Shown here one piece after another: positions 52,361 through 61,984 of a stretch of DNA of 64,000 nt. The stretch's first letter is position 1. Each line of letters begins with the position of its first letter. The notes below the pieces were generated by a model, which saw only the letters and a list, made by a program, of their open reading frames with translations, ran no database searches and was not told the origin of the DNA. Both the position numbers and the translations under genes were made by a program. Source of the stretch: an uncultured Roseateles sp. (GTDB lineage: Bacteria > Pseudomonadota > Gammaproteobacteria > Burkholderiales > Burkholderiaceae_C); assembly GCF_913777145.1 (NCBI RefSeq), contig NZ_CAJYPS010000024.1, positions 1-64,000 on the forward strand, given 5' to 3'.

Positions 52361-53854
52361 TCAGACCGCCATGCGCTCAGGCGCCACGTAGAAGCGGCGG
52401 AACTCCTCGAAGGGCAGCGTGTCGGCCGCCTCGATGCGGTGCTGCTCCTCGACCGAGGCCGCGGCCAGCTGCTCGAAGCGCTCGCGCAGCGCCTGCGGGT
52501 AGGGCAGCGCCTGCAGCGCCGCATGGGTTTCGCCGCTGCGCTGCGCGATGAAGCCGATGTGGCTGTTGCCGTGCTGCTGCGCCATCGCAGCCAGCACGCG
52601 GGCAGACGGGGTCAGCTCGGGCCGGGTCAGACGCTCGCCCACGCGCGCCAGCGCGTCGCGGTAGGCCTGGCCGCCATGGGCCGCGTCCAGCGCGTCGGCA
52701 TGGGCCTCGCAGGCCCGCAGCAGCTCGGCCGCCCAGTCCACCAGCAGGCGCTCGCCGCCGCCGGGCAGCTCCAGCCGCAGGCCGGGCTCGCGGCCGCGCG
52801 CGGCCACGCGGTGCTGGTTGCGGCCGTTGGCGGCAATCTCCTCGGGCGTGTCGGGCGGGCTGTCGGCCTGCAGGCAGTGCAGCAGGAAGGCGTCCAGCAC
52901 CCGCATGGTGTCGGCGCTGATGCCCACCGGCTCGAAGGGGTCCAGGTCCATCAGCCGCACCTCGATGTACTCGACGCCGCGCTCGCGCAGCGCATGCAGC
53001 GGGCGCTCGCCGGGGCGGATCACGCGCTTGGCGCGTATGGTGCTGTAGAACTCGTTCTCGATCTGCAGCAGGCTGGTGGACAGCTGGCTGTAGTCGCCGC
53101 CGGGCGTCTGTATGCCGATGGCCTCGTAGGCCGGATAGGGTCGGCTCAGCGCAGCCTGCAGCGAGTCGGCATAGCTTTCCAGGCAGTTGTAGCTGACCGC
53201 GATGCTGGCCTGCGCGTCGCTCTGGTAGCCCAGCGGCCCCATGCGCAGCGAGGTCGCGTGCGGCAGGTAGAAGGTGCTGTCAGACAGGCGCTGCAACCCA
53301 TGCTCGCGGCCGGCCACGAAGCTCTGGCACAGCGCCGGGCTGGCGCCGAACAGGTACAGCAGCAGCCAGCCGTAGCGGCGGAAGTTGCGGATCAGCCCGA
53401 AATACTGCGCGCTGCTGACACCAGGCAGCGACCAGTTGTAGTGGATGCCCGAGATGGTCTGCATGCGTCGGCCGTAGCGCTGGCCCAGGCCCATGCGATA
53501 GACGCTCTTGGCACGGCCGATGTTGCTGCTGCCGTAGCGGCCGATGGGAATGGTCTCGTCGGTCGGCAGGCCGCAGGGCATGGAGCTGACCCACAGCCGC
53601 TCCTCGCCCAACGCGTGCACCACGGCCTGGTGGATCTCGGTCAGCTCGCGCAAAGCGTCGTCTATGCCGGCATGAACACCGGTGATCAGCTCCAGCTGGG
53701 ACTCGCTGTAGTCGGTGGTGATGTGCGGATGCGTCAGCGCCGCCCCCAGCGGTGCGGGATGCGGCGTCAGCGCCAGGCTGCCTCCGGGCAGGGCGCGCAG
53801 GCTTTCTTTTTCTATGCCACGGCGCAGGCCGAGCAGGATTTCTTGTGAGTACAT
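52361..53854 (-). CDS. gshA: Glutamate-cysteine ligase
   Basis: GshA catalyses the first, ATP-dependent step of glutathione synthesis. The 497-residue class-I enzyme shows GIEKESLRA, TTDYSESQLELIT, SSMPCGLP, GIHYNWSLP, SYNCLESYA, YIEVRLMDLDPFEPVGI and the helical C-terminus. I chose MYSQE (ATG at 53854); the frame stays open to 53881. It converges with the MHYT gene and lies 43 bp after the SulP gene on the same strand. Confidence 0.95.
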   Translation of the reverse strand: MYSQEILLGLRRGIEKESLRALPGGSLALTPHPAPLGAALTHPHITTDYSESQLELITGVHAGIDDALRELTEIHQAVVHALGEERLWVSSMPCGLPTDETIPIGRYGSSNIGRAKSVYRMGLGQRYGRRMQTISGIHYNWSLPGVSSAQYFGLIRNFRRYGWLLLYLFGASPALCQSFVAGREHGLQRLSDSTFYLPHATSLRMGPLGYQSDAQASIAVSYNCLESYADSLQAALSRPYPAYEAIGIQTPGGDYSQLSTSLLQIENEFYSTIRAKRVIRPGERPLHALRERGVEYIEVRLMDLDPFEPVGISADTMRVLDAFLLHCLQADSPPDTPEEIAANGRNQHRVAARGREPGLRLELPGGGERLLVDWAAELLRACEAHADALDAAHGGQAYRDALARVGERLTRPELTPSARVLAAMAQQHGNSHIGFIAQRSGETHAALQALPYPQALRERFEQLAAASVEEQHRIEAADTLPFEEFRRFYVAPERMAV

Positions 53855-53897
53855 GGGCGCAGTGCGGCTCTGGGCGCGCAACGGTAGCAGAAGCCGG

Positions 53898-55583
53898 CTA
53901 CAGCTGTCCGGGGGCGTCCTGGTCAGCCAGACTGGGTCTCAGGCTTTGCTCGCCGGCCTGCCAGCCCTCGTGGTGGCTGAGGTAAAGCGACACCTCGTAG
54001 CGCTCCGGCCAGGCGATGGCGCGCAGCCGGTCCAGCACCGGGCCCTTGACCTCGGACAGCTCCAGCCGCAGGCCCTCGGCGCGCAGCGCGAAATGCAGCT
54101 CCTGCAGCGCGGTCAGGCCGGAAAAGTCGATGTGGTTGACCGGCGACATCAGCAGCAGCACCCGCTGCGGCGCCCCCACCTGCTCACGGTGCGCCTGCAC
54201 CTGGGCCAGCACCGCGTCCACCAGGCCGCGGGCATTGGTGAACACCAGGCTCTCGTCCACGCGCAGGCCCACCACCTCGGGCCGGCACTCCACCGCGAAG
54301 CGCTCGACATTGCGGAAATGCTGGGTGCCCGGCACCCGGCCTATGCGCGCCACATGCGGCCGCGCGGTGCGCTGCAGCAGCAGCGCCACCGAGCCCACCA
54401 CGCCCAGCGCCAGCGCCGCCGCCACGCTCCACAGCAGCACCGCGGCAGACACCGCCAGCATCAGCAGGCCCTCGGCCGGCGCATAGCGCCAGGCGTCGCG
54501 GTAGGGGCGCAGCGAGAAGCCGCCCAGCACCGCCACCACGATGGTGGCCGCCAGCACCGGCTTGGGCAGGTGGGCCAGCGGCGCCGCCAGCAGCGCCATG
54601 GCCAGCAGCATGAAGCCGGCGACGAACACCAGGCTCAGGCGCGTGCGCGAGCCGGCCTCGTGCAGCAGGATGGAGCGCGAGAAGCTGCCCGCCACCGGCA
54701 TGCCGCCGCTGACCGCCGCCACCAGATTGGCTGCAGCCAGGCCGCGCAGCTCGGCCGCGGGGCGCAGCTTCTCGCCGCGGCGCTGGGCCAGCGACTCCGA
54801 CACCGCCAGGCTGGACACAAAGGCCATCAGCGCCACCAGCGCCGCCCCCGGCAGCAGCTGCAGCCACAGCCCGGCCTGCAGCGGCGGCCAGCCCAGCGGC
54901 AGCGCCAGCGACGGCAGCGCGCCCACCTGGGCCACGCCGTCGGCGGCCGGCGTCAGGCCGGACAGCGCCATCGCCGCCACCAGCAGCGCAAGCGGCGCCA
55001 GCCTTGAGAGCGTGGCCGCGCGCAGCCGCCGCGCCAGCAGCAGCAGGCCCACGGCCGCCCCGCCCCACAGCGTGCTGAGCCCGCCCCAGCCGCCGTGCAG
55101 CGCCGACGCCGCCAGCTCGGGCAGCGTGAAGCCGGCCGCGCGGCTGCCCAGCAGCACCGGCAGCTGGCTGGCCGCGATCATCAGCGTCGCGCCGTTCTCG
55201 AAACCGCGCAGCGCCGGCACCGACAGCAGCGAGGCCAGCGCATCCAGGCGCAGCAGCGCCGCCAGCGCCATCACGCCGCCCACCTCGGCGGCCAGCACCA
55301 GCGCGCCGTCGGTGATGCTCACACCGGCCGGCAGGCTACCCAGCGCCTGCGCAATCATCAGCGCCAGCACCGCCACCGGCCCCAGACCCAGCACCGGGCT
55401 GGAGCCCAGCGCCGCATAGGCCAGCAACGGCAGCAGGCTGGCGTACAGCCCCACCTGCGGCGGCAGCCCGGCCAGCATCGCGTAGGCCAGGCTCTGCGGG
55501 ATCAGCAGCACGGCCACCACCGCGCCGGCCATCAGGTCGGTGCGCCAGTGGGCCCGCAGCCCGGTCAGCGCAGCGGCGTTCAA
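53898..55583 (-). CDS. SulP-family anion transporter with STAS domain
   Basis: A ~561-residue transporter with about 12-14 spans. SulP marks are [26 protein letters not shown] and a later [24 protein letters not shown]-terminal cytoplasmic STAS domain (~430-530) has [14 protein letters not shown]. It moves sulfate, bicarbonate or another anion. I chose the TTG at 55583, whose TTGA overlaps the Bug gene's stop; a GTG at 55622 lies inside that gene. It is the last gene of the diguanylate cyclase/Bug run. Confidence 0.9.
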   Translation of the reverse strand: MNAAALTGLRAHWRTDLMAGAVVAVLLIPQSLAYAMLAGLPPQVGLYASLLPLLAYAALGSSPVLGLGPVAVLALMIAQALGSLPAGVSITDGALVLAAEVGGVMALAALLRLDALASLLSVPALRGFENGATLMIAASQLPVLLGSRAAGFTLPELAASALHGGWGGLSTLWGGAAVGLLLLARRLRAATLSRLAPLALLVAAMALSGLTPAADGVAQVGALPSLALPLGWPPLQAGLWLQLLPGAALVALMAFVSSLAVSESLAQRRGEKLRPAAELRGLAAANLVAAVSGGMPVAGSFSRSILLHEAGSRTRLSLVFVAGFMLLAMALLAAPLAHLPKPVLAATIVVAVLGGFSLRPYRDAWRYAPAEGLLMLAVSAAVLLWSVAAALALGVVGSVALLLQRTARPHVARIGRVPGTQHFRNVERFAVECRPEVVGLRVDESLVFTNARGLVDAVLAQVQAHREQVGAPQRVLLLMSPVNHIDFSGLTALQELHFALRAEGLRLELSEVKGPVLDRLRAIAWPERYEVSLYLSHHEGWQAGEQSLRPSLADQDAPGQL

Positions 55584-56566
55584 TCGACCTTGGCGCCCGA
55601 GGTCTTCACGACCCGGGCCCACTTGGCGGTCTCGCTGGCGATCAGCGCGGCGAACTCGGCCGAGCTGCCGCCCCCCGCCACCGCGCCCTGCCCGGCCAGG
55701 CGTTCACGCAGCGCCGGCGTGTTCAGCGCCGCGGCGGCCTCGCGCTGCAGGCGGGCGACCTGGTCGGCCGGCTGGTGGGCCGGCGCCAGCAGGCCGAACC
55801 AGGAGCTGGCCTCGTAGCCCTTCAGCGATGGCCCGCCGGCTTCGGCGATGGTCGGCAGCTCGGGCAGCGCGGCGCTGCGCTGCGCGCTGGTGACCGCCAG
55901 CGCCAGCAGCTTGCCGCCCTTGATCTGCGGCAGCGCGGACGGCAGGTTGTCGAACATCAGGTCCATGTTGCCGGCGATCAGGTCCAGCAGCGCCGGACCG
56001 GAACCGCGGTAGGGGAAGTGCAGCATGAAGCTGCCGGTCATGCTCTTGAACAGCTCGCCGGCCAGGTGGATGGAGGTGCCGTTGCCGCTGGACGCGAGGT
56101 TGAGCTTGCCCGGGTTGGCGCGCGCGACCCGTACCAGGTCCTGCACGGTCTTGATGCCGTAGCGCGCCGCATTGGCCGGGTTGAGCACCAGCACATTGGG
56201 CACGGACGCCACCAGCGTGACCGGCGCGAAGTCCTTCACCGGGTCGTAGGGCAGCTTGGGGTAGAGCGCCTGGTTGATCGCATGCGTGCCCACGGTGCCC
56301 ATCAGCAGCGTGTGGCCGTCCGTGGCCTTGGCCACGTCGGCACTGCCCAGGTTGCCGCCGGCGCCGGACTTGTTGTCCACGACCACCGGCTGCCCCAGGC
56401 GCTGCTGCAGCTCGGGCGCCAGCGCACGGGCCAGCAGGTCGGTGGTGCCACCGGGCGTGAAGGGCACGACCAGGCGCAGCGGCCGGTTCGGCCAGGTGGG
56501 CTGGGCCTGCAGAGGCAGCGCAGCGGCGCCGGCCAGGGACAACAGGTGACGGCGTGAAACGGTCAT
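55580..56566 (-). CDS. Bug-family tripartite tricarboxylate transporter binding protein, copy 1
   Basis: A 328-residue periplasmic protein with an RR-containing signal peptide ([11 protein letters not shown], cleavage near LQAQ) and the Bug fold. Signature segments are [45 protein letters not shown] and [10 protein letters not shown]. Bug proteins bind small carboxylates, nicotinate or other ligands. No TctA/TctB membrane genes are adjacent, so it may be an orphan receptor. AGGAG precedes its ATG. It is a close paralogue of the next upstream gene. Confidence 0.94.
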   Translation of the reverse strand: MTVSRRHLLSLAGAAALPLQAQPTWPNRPLRLVVPFTPGGTTDLLARALAPELQQRLGQPVVVDNKSGAGGNLGSADVAKATDGHTLLMGTVGTHAINQALYPKLPYDPVKDFAPVTLVASVPNVLVLNPANAARYGIKTVQDLVRVARANPGKLNLASSGNGTSIHLAGELFKSMTGSFMLHFPYRGSGPALLDLIAGNMDLMFDNLPSALPQIKGGKLLALAVTSAQRSAALPELPTIAEAGGPSLKGYEASSWFGLLAPAHQPADQVARLQREAAAALNTPALRERLAGQGAVAGGGSSAEFAALIASETAKWARVVKTSGAKVD

Positions 56567-56635
56567 GGGGGTCTCCTCCTTGTCATGGGGCGCGCGCGGG
56601 CGCCGCATCGGAGTATCGGCGCGCCGGCGGCCGGC

Positions 56636-57622
56636 TCAGCGGTCGACCTTGAGGCCCACCTGTTTGACGATCGCCGCCCAGCGCAGGGTCTCGGTCGCCA
56701 TCAGCGTGGCGAAGTCGGCCGGCGAGCCGCTGCCCGCCTGGGCACCCAGCGCCGCGAAGGCGGGCCGCAGCCGCACCAGCGCCGCGGCCGCGTCGCGCTG
56801 CAGCCGCAGCAGCTGCTCGGGCGGCTGGTGGTCGGGCGCCAGCAGACCGAACCAGGTCTGCACTGCCAGCCCCTGCAGCGCCGGGCCGCCGGCCTGGCCC
56901 AGCGTAGGCAGGTCGGGCACCGAGGGACTGCGCTGCGCCGAGCTGACCGCCAGCGCCAGCAGCCGGCCGGCGCGCATCTGCGGCAGCGCGGCCGGCAGGG
57001 TGTCGAACATCAGGTCCATGTTGCCGGCGATCACGTCCTGCTGCGCGGGCGCGCCGCTGCGGTAGGGGAAGTGGCGCAGCTCGGTCTGCGTGAGCTTCTT
57101 GAAGAGCTCGCCACACAGGTGGCCGGACGTGGCGCTGCCGCCGGACGCGAGGTTGAGCCGCCCGGGCTGGGCACGGGCCACACGCAGCAGGTCCGCCACA
57201 TGGCGTATGCCCAGTGCGGCGGCCACGGCCGGGTTGATGACCAGCACCAGCGGCGCCTGCGCGACCAGCGCGACCGGCGCGAAATCGCCCACCGGGTCGT
57301 AGGGCAGGCGACGCGCCAGCACCGGGTTCAGCGCATGCGTGCCCACCGTGCCCATCAGCAGCGTGTGGCCGTCGGTGGCGCGCGCCACCTCCACGCAGCC
57401 GAGGTTGCCCTCGGCGCCGGGGCGGTGCTCCACCTGCACCGGCTGGCCCAGCTGGCGCTGCAGCTCGGGCGTCAGCGCTCGGGTGATGAGGTCGGTGGTG
57501 CCACCAGGCCCATAGGGCACGATGATGCGCAGCGGCCGCTGTGGCCAGCCCGGCTGGGCGCACACGCCCGCGGCCAGCCCGGCACCGGCCAGCAGCAGGT
57601 GGCGACGCGGCAGCCGGTTCAT
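56636..57622 (-). CDS. Bug-family tripartite tricarboxylate transporter binding protein, copy 2
   Basis: A 328-residue paralogue of copy 1, the same length and with the same motif order: [45 protein letters not shown] and MFDTLPAALP. A signal peptide (RRHLLLAGAG) ends near VCAQ. The two genes are likely a tandem duplication that has diverged, perhaps for different ligands. Its ATG overlaps the stop of a diguanylate cyclase gene (ATGA), which couples a periplasmic binding protein to c-di-GMP synthesis. Confidence 0.94.
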   Translation of the reverse strand: MNRLPRRHLLLAGAGLAAGVCAQPGWPQRPLRIIVPYGPGGTTDLITRALTPELQRQLGQPVQVEHRPGAEGNLGCVEVARATDGHTLLMGTVGTHALNPVLARRLPYDPVGDFAPVALVAQAPLVLVINPAVAAALGIRHVADLLRVARAQPGRLNLASGGSATSGHLCGELFKKLTQTELRHFPYRSGAPAQQDVIAGNMDLMFDTLPAALPQMRAGRLLALAVSSAQRSPSVPDLPTLGQAGGPALQGLAVQTWFGLLAPDHQPPEQLLRLQRDAAAALVRLRPAFAALGAQAGSGSPADFATLMATETLRWAAIVKQVGLKVDR

Positions 57623-59661
57623 GCAGGTCCGGACAGCGTCAGCAGGCGCACCTGGCCGCCCTGGCAGGCACCGTCCAGATCCTGCAACAGCGCGGCCAGC
57701 GCTTCCGGACTGGGGGCCTGCACGTCGGCAATGCCCACCGCGCGGTTGCGCCCCTCGGCCTTGGCCTTGTAGAGCACCATGTCGGCCCAGTTCACCGCCT
57801 GCTCCCAGTGCAGGCGCAGCCCGGCCACCGGCCCCCCCAGCGGGAAGCTCGCGAAGCCCAGCGATGCGGTCACGCGCAGCTCGCGGCCGTCGCCGGTCGC
57901 GATGGGCGTGGTGCCTATGCCGCGCAGCACACGCTCGCTCATCTGCGCCAGCTCGGCGCCGCTGGCCTGCTGCACGTACACCAGGAATTCCTCGCCACCC
58001 CAGCGCACCACCAGGTCGGCGTCGCGCACCGCGTCGCGGATGCGTCGCGCCACCGCGACGATGACCGCATCGCCCGCCGCATGGCCGTACTGGTCGTTGA
58101 TGTGCTTGAAGTGATCGATGTCGATCATCATCAGTGCGCCCTGGAAGCCCTCGCGATCGACCTCGCGCGCGCGCTGCTCCATCACCGCCAGGAAGTGGCG
58201 GCGGTTGGACAGGTCGGTCAGCGGATCGCGCTCGCTCTGCGCGCGCAGCAGGTCCTGGTTGGCGGTCAGGCGGGCCTGGGCGCGGCGCATGCGCACCAGC
58301 GTCACCCCGATCAGCACGACCGACAGCAGCAGCAGCGCGCCCACCGCCACGCCCACCTGCTGGGCCAGCTGGCGGTTGGCGAGCTGCTGGTCCTTGAGCT
58401 GACCGTCGCGGGCCAGCAGGTCCAGGTCGCGCTGCTTGGAGGCGCTGTCGTACTTGCGCCGCAGCTCCTCCATCGCCGCCTCGCGGTTGCGCTCGTTGGC
58501 GCGCGCGCTGAGGTCACGCTCCGCATGGAAGGCGTTCAGCGACTCCTTGTACTGCCCGGCCTCGGCCCAGGCATCGGCGAGCTCGCGCAGCTCGCGCGCA
58601 TGCTGGGCCAGGTCGCCGCGGTCCGAGCCCAGCTCCTCCACCCGCACCAGCTCCTGGCGCGCCGCGTCGAACTGCCGCAGCTTGATGTGGGCCACTGCGA
58701 GGTTGTGGTGCAGCGTGCGCTCGAAGGGCCGGTCACGGAAGCGCTGCAGCACCGGCAACGCCAGGCGGCCCTGGGCCAGCGCCTGCTTGAGCAGGCCCTG
58801 GTGCATGTAGGCATCCACCAGGTTGGCGCGGGTCACGGCCAGCAGATGGGGCGCGTCGGCCTGCTCGGCCGACTCCAGCGCACTCTCCAGCGACTGGCGC
58901 TGCAGCACCGGGTCGCCGTTGCGGCGCGCCAGCAGCGAGGTGTAGGCATAGACAAAGGTCTGCGACAGCGCGTCGCCCTGCGCCGCCTCCTGGGCCGCCT
59001 GCAACGCGGTGCGTGCCGCCGCGGGCTGCTCCTGCAGCTGCAGCACGAAGGCCATCAGGCCCTGAACCGACACCAGCAGGCGCCGATCACCCAGCTGCTG
59101 GGACAGCGCCAGCAGCCGGCGCAGCTGGCCCTCGGCACTGATCAGCGCGCCCTGGGCCATCTGCTCGCGCGCGATCAGGCGCAGCGCCTCGGCCGCGCCA
59201 TAGGCATCGCAGCCGGACGGCAGCGGCTGGGGCAGGGGCTGGCGGTCCAGCTGGCAGTCCCGCGCCATGCCGGTGAGCGCCCGCTCGACCAGGCGGCCCG
59301 CCGACTGGCCCAGGCGCTCCTGGATCAGCGCGCGCAGCAGCCAGGCGCGGTCCACGCCCTCGGGACGGGCGATCAGCCGGCCGGCCAGCTCGTCGGCGGC
59401 CTCGGTGCGGCCGGCCATCAGCAGCACGCGGCCACGCGTGAACAGCCAGGCGGCCTCGCGCGAGGCATCGCCATTGAAATCGGCCGGCCAGCGCTGCGAC
59501 AGCTGTGCGAGCGCCTCGTCCGGGTGGTCGTAGGCGCGCCGCACCAGGTCCGACAGCATCTGCGGCTCGGACTCGGGCGCCGCCCAGGCCGCCGGTGCCA
59601 GCAGCACGGCCAGCAGCAGCGCCACAGCGCTGCGCAAGAGTCCCCAACGACGCGCGCTCAT
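57619..59661 (-). CDS. Diguanylate cyclase with periplasmic TPR sensor, copy 2
   Basis: A 680-residue protein. It has a signal peptide (cleavage near AWA), about 380 residues of TPR-like helical repeats in the periplasm, a coiled coil (~395-425), one membrane span (VGVAVGALLLLSVVLIGVTL), and a GGDEF domain with intact GGEEF active site. An inhibitory I-site RxxD (RDAD) lies five residues before it. It should make c-di-GMP in response to a periplasmic partner. It overlaps both neighbours: the paralogous cyclase upstream and a Bug gene downstream. Confidence 0.93.
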   Translation of the reverse strand: MSARRWGLLRSAVALLLAVLLAPAAWAAPESEPQMLSDLVRRAYDHPDEALAQLSQRWPADFNGDASREAAWLFTRGRVLLMAGRTEAADELAGRLIARPEGVDRAWLLRALIQERLGQSAGRLVERALTGMARDCQLDRQPLPQPLPSGCDAYGAAEALRLIAREQMAQGALISAEGQLRRLLALSQQLGDRRLLVSVQGLMAFVLQLQEQPAAARTALQAAQEAAQGDALSQTFVYAYTSLLARRNGDPVLQRQSLESALESAEQADAPHLLAVTRANLVDAYMHQGLLKQALAQGRLALPVLQRFRDRPFERTLHHNLAVAHIKLRQFDAARQELVRVEELGSDRGDLAQHARELRELADAWAEAGQYKESLNAFHAERDLSARANERNREAAMEELRRKYDSASKQRDLDLLARDGQLKDQQLANRQLAQQVGVAVGALLLLSVVLIGVTLVRMRRAQARLTANQDLLRAQSERDPLTDLSNRRHFLAVMEQRAREVDREGFQGALMMIDIDHFKHINDQYGHAAGDAVIVAVARRIRDAVRDADLVVRWGGEEFLVYVQQASGAELAQMSERVLRGIGTTPIATGDGRELRVTASLGFASFPLGGPVAGLRLHWEQAVNWADMVLYKAKAEGRNRAVGIADVQAPSPEALAALLQDLDGACQGGQVRLLTLSGPA

Positions 59662-61763
59662 GAGGTCGCCGGCCGGCTCGCGCCGCCGTCCGGGGAATAG
59701 AAGCCGCTGTCCACCTGGGCCCCGATGCCGGGCCCCACCAGCGCCAGCAACTCGACCTCGCCCGCACCCCAGGCGGCTTCCAGCCGGCCGGCCAGGCGGG
59801 CCACGTCGGCCTCGTCGGCGGCCTGCATGCTGACGATGCCGTAGGCCTTGTTGCGGCCGTGGCCCTTGGCCAGATACATGACGGTGTCCACCAGGTCGAT
59901 GGCACGCTCCCAGCCCAGCTTGAGCCCTTGCGGCGGCACCGGCAGGCTCACAAAGCCTATGGACGCGGTGACCACGATGTCGCGCCCCTCGCAGCCCACC
60001 GGGCTGCGGCCTATCAGGTCCAGCAGGCGCTGCGCCAGCTGGGCCGCGTCCTCGCCCGAGCCGGTGCGCGCAACGATGAGGAACTCCTCGCCGCCCCAGC
60101 GCACGATGAGGTCGTCGTCGCGCACCGCCTCGCGCAGGCGCCGCGCCACTTCCACCAGCACCACGTCGCCGGCCGCGTGGCCGAAGCTGTCGTTGATGCG
60201 CTTGAAATGGTCCACGTCGATCAGGAACAGGCTGGCGGTGAGGCCGTCCGGCCCGCTCAGTGTCTTGATGACGGACTGGAAATGCCTGCGGTTGGCCAGA
60301 CCGGTCAGCGGGTCGGTCTCGCTCTGGCGCTTCAGCGACGCATTGCTGTGCGCCAGCGCCTCGTTGGTGCGGCGCACGCGCCGCCAGGCCTGGCCCAGCA
60401 GCAGCAGCGACACCAGCACGCAGCCGCCCAGCGCGGCCCACAGCGCCAGGGCCAGGTTGCGCTGGCGCAGTTGCTCGGCCTTCAGCGCATTGCCGCGGTT
60501 CAGCAGCTCGATGTCGCGGGCGCGCTGCTCGGCATCCTGGCGCTCCTGGGCTTCCAGCAGCGCCTTGCGGGTGTCGTCACGCAGCACGCGGTCGATCATG
60601 CCGCGGTACTCGCCATAGGCCTCGACCGCGCCGCGCAGATCACCGGCCCGCTCCAGGTAGCTGGCCAGCTCCTTCCAGCCATCGGCCGCATAGGACAGCG
60701 CCCCCTGCTGCTCGTCCAGCGTGAGGCCGGCCCGCACGTCGTCGCGCCCCTCGGCGACGCGGCCCAGCGCGATCTTGGCCAGGCCGATGTTGGAGCGCGC
60801 CACGCTCTCGGCGCTGGTGTTGCGGGTGGACTGGGCCAGCGGCAGCGCCTGCTGGGCCAGCTCCAGCGCGCGCGCCGGGTGGCCCTGGCGCAGGTGGTAG
60901 TCGGCGAAGTTTGCCAGGCCCAGCGCGCGCACCGAGTCGGCACCGGCGCGTGCCGCCTGGTCCAGCGCGTCCGACCAGGCCTGCAACGTGATGCTGGTGT
61001 CGCTGTCGTCGGCGTACAGGATGCCGCGCATCGTGTAGACCTGGTTCAGCGTCATGGGATCCGGGTCCTTCTGCGCCTCCGCCAGCGCCTGCGCGATCAG
61101 CTGGCGCGCCCGCGCCGGCGTGTCGGCCCGGTCCGAGGTGTGGGCCAGGTCCACCAGCGACAGCGCGATGCGCCAGGGCGCCCCGATCTGCTCGGCCAGC
61201 CTCAGCGCGGTGTGCGCGTGAGCCAGCGACGCGTTGAGCTCGCCGGAGTCGCCGCTGATGCCGCCCAGCTGGCGGTAATAGCGCCAGCGGTACAGCGGGC
61301 CCGCGGCGGCCAGCACCACCGGCTCGGCGGTCATCAGCAGGCGGCGGGCCTCGCGCAGGTCGCCGTGCTGACGCAGGTACTCGGCCCCGGCGCTGAGCGC
61401 GGCCAGCTGGGCCGATGCGCGCAGCTCGCCCGCGGGCCAGTCGCGCAGGCGCTGGATCAGCTCCTCGCTGAGCGCGCGGTCGCGCACCAGCGCGGCCAGC
61501 ATCGCGCGCAGCGCCAGCGTGGCGAGCTGGTCCGCATTGCGCGCGCTGGTCTGGTGGGCGCGCAGCTCCTGCTCCAGCGGCCCCGGGCGGGCACGGGCCA
61601 GGCGCTCGGCGCGCTCCAGCTCGGGTGCCAGGGCCAGGTCTTGCGCCGCGGACGCCGCACTGCCGGGAGCGACGGCGGCGTCATCTCCGCGCGAACAGGC
61701 CGTCAGCGCCGCACCCAGTGCCAGCAGCAGTGCCCAGCAGGCAGCAGATCGGAACCAGGGCAT
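59658..61763 (-). CDS. Diguanylate cyclase with TPR sensor, copy 1, lipoprotein-type signal
   Basis: A 701-residue paralogue of copy 2. It has a signal peptide with lipobox (LTAC, Cys23), a TPR-like periplasmic region of ~380 residues, a coiled coil, a membrane span (WAALGGCVLVSLLLLGQAW) and a GGDEF domain with GGEEF. The I-site RDDD lies five residues upstream. A lipidated N-terminus plus a membrane span is unusual and may hold the sensor against the membrane. It is the first gene of the run that leads to the Bug and SulP genes. The ATG at 61763 fits the signal peptide. Confidence 0.92.
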   Translation of the reverse strand: MPWFRSAACWALLLALGAALTACSRGDDAAVAPGSAASAAQDLALAPELERAERLARARPGPLEQELRAHQTSARNADQLATLALRAMLAALVRDRALSEELIQRLRDWPAGELRASAQLAALSAGAEYLRQHGDLREARRLLMTAEPVVLAAAGPLYRWRYYRQLGGISGDSGELNASLAHAHTALRLAEQIGAPWRIALSLVDLAHTSDRADTPARARQLIAQALAEAQKDPDPMTLNQVYTMRGILYADDSDTSITLQAWSDALDQAARAGADSVRALGLANFADYHLRQGHPARALELAQQALPLAQSTRNTSAESVARSNIGLAKIALGRVAEGRDDVRAGLTLDEQQGALSYAADGWKELASYLERAGDLRGAVEAYGEYRGMIDRVLRDDTRKALLEAQERQDAEQRARDIELLNRGNALKAEQLRQRNLALALWAALGGCVLVSLLLLGQAWRRVRRTNEALAHSNASLKRQSETDPLTGLANRRHFQSVIKTLSGPDGLTASLFLIDVDHFKRINDSFGHAAGDVVLVEVARRLREAVRDDDLIVRWGGEEFLIVARTGSGEDAAQLAQRLLDLIGRSPVGCEGRDIVVTASIGFVSLPVPPQGLKLGWERAIDLVDTVMYLAKGHGRNKAYGIVSMQAADEADVARLAGRLEAAWGAGEVELLALVGPGIGAQVDSGFYSPDGGASRPATS

Positions 61764-61984
61764 CAGGGCTCCGTGCGGCGCACCGGGCCGCCACGGGAAC
61801 GGACCGCCCGCCAAACGGCGACCTGGCGACGTGCGCCACCGCAACCCACTCGCTGCCCCAAGCCCCATGCTCCTGTCACCGCGCCTCTCAAGGCCAGCGG
61901 CGCCGTCCGCCCGCAGGACGTCGGCCACCGTGCATCGCGCGCCATGCGCGCGCCCTGGTTCTCAAGGGCCGGCCCCATGTGTGA
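61764..61984. other. Promoter region of the diguanylate cyclase operon
   Basis: A 221-bp GC-rich gap separates the ABC ATPase stop from the first cyclase gene, both on the minus strand. It must carry the promoter of the five-gene run. I see no clear hexamers or terminator and no gene. Confidence 0.4.
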
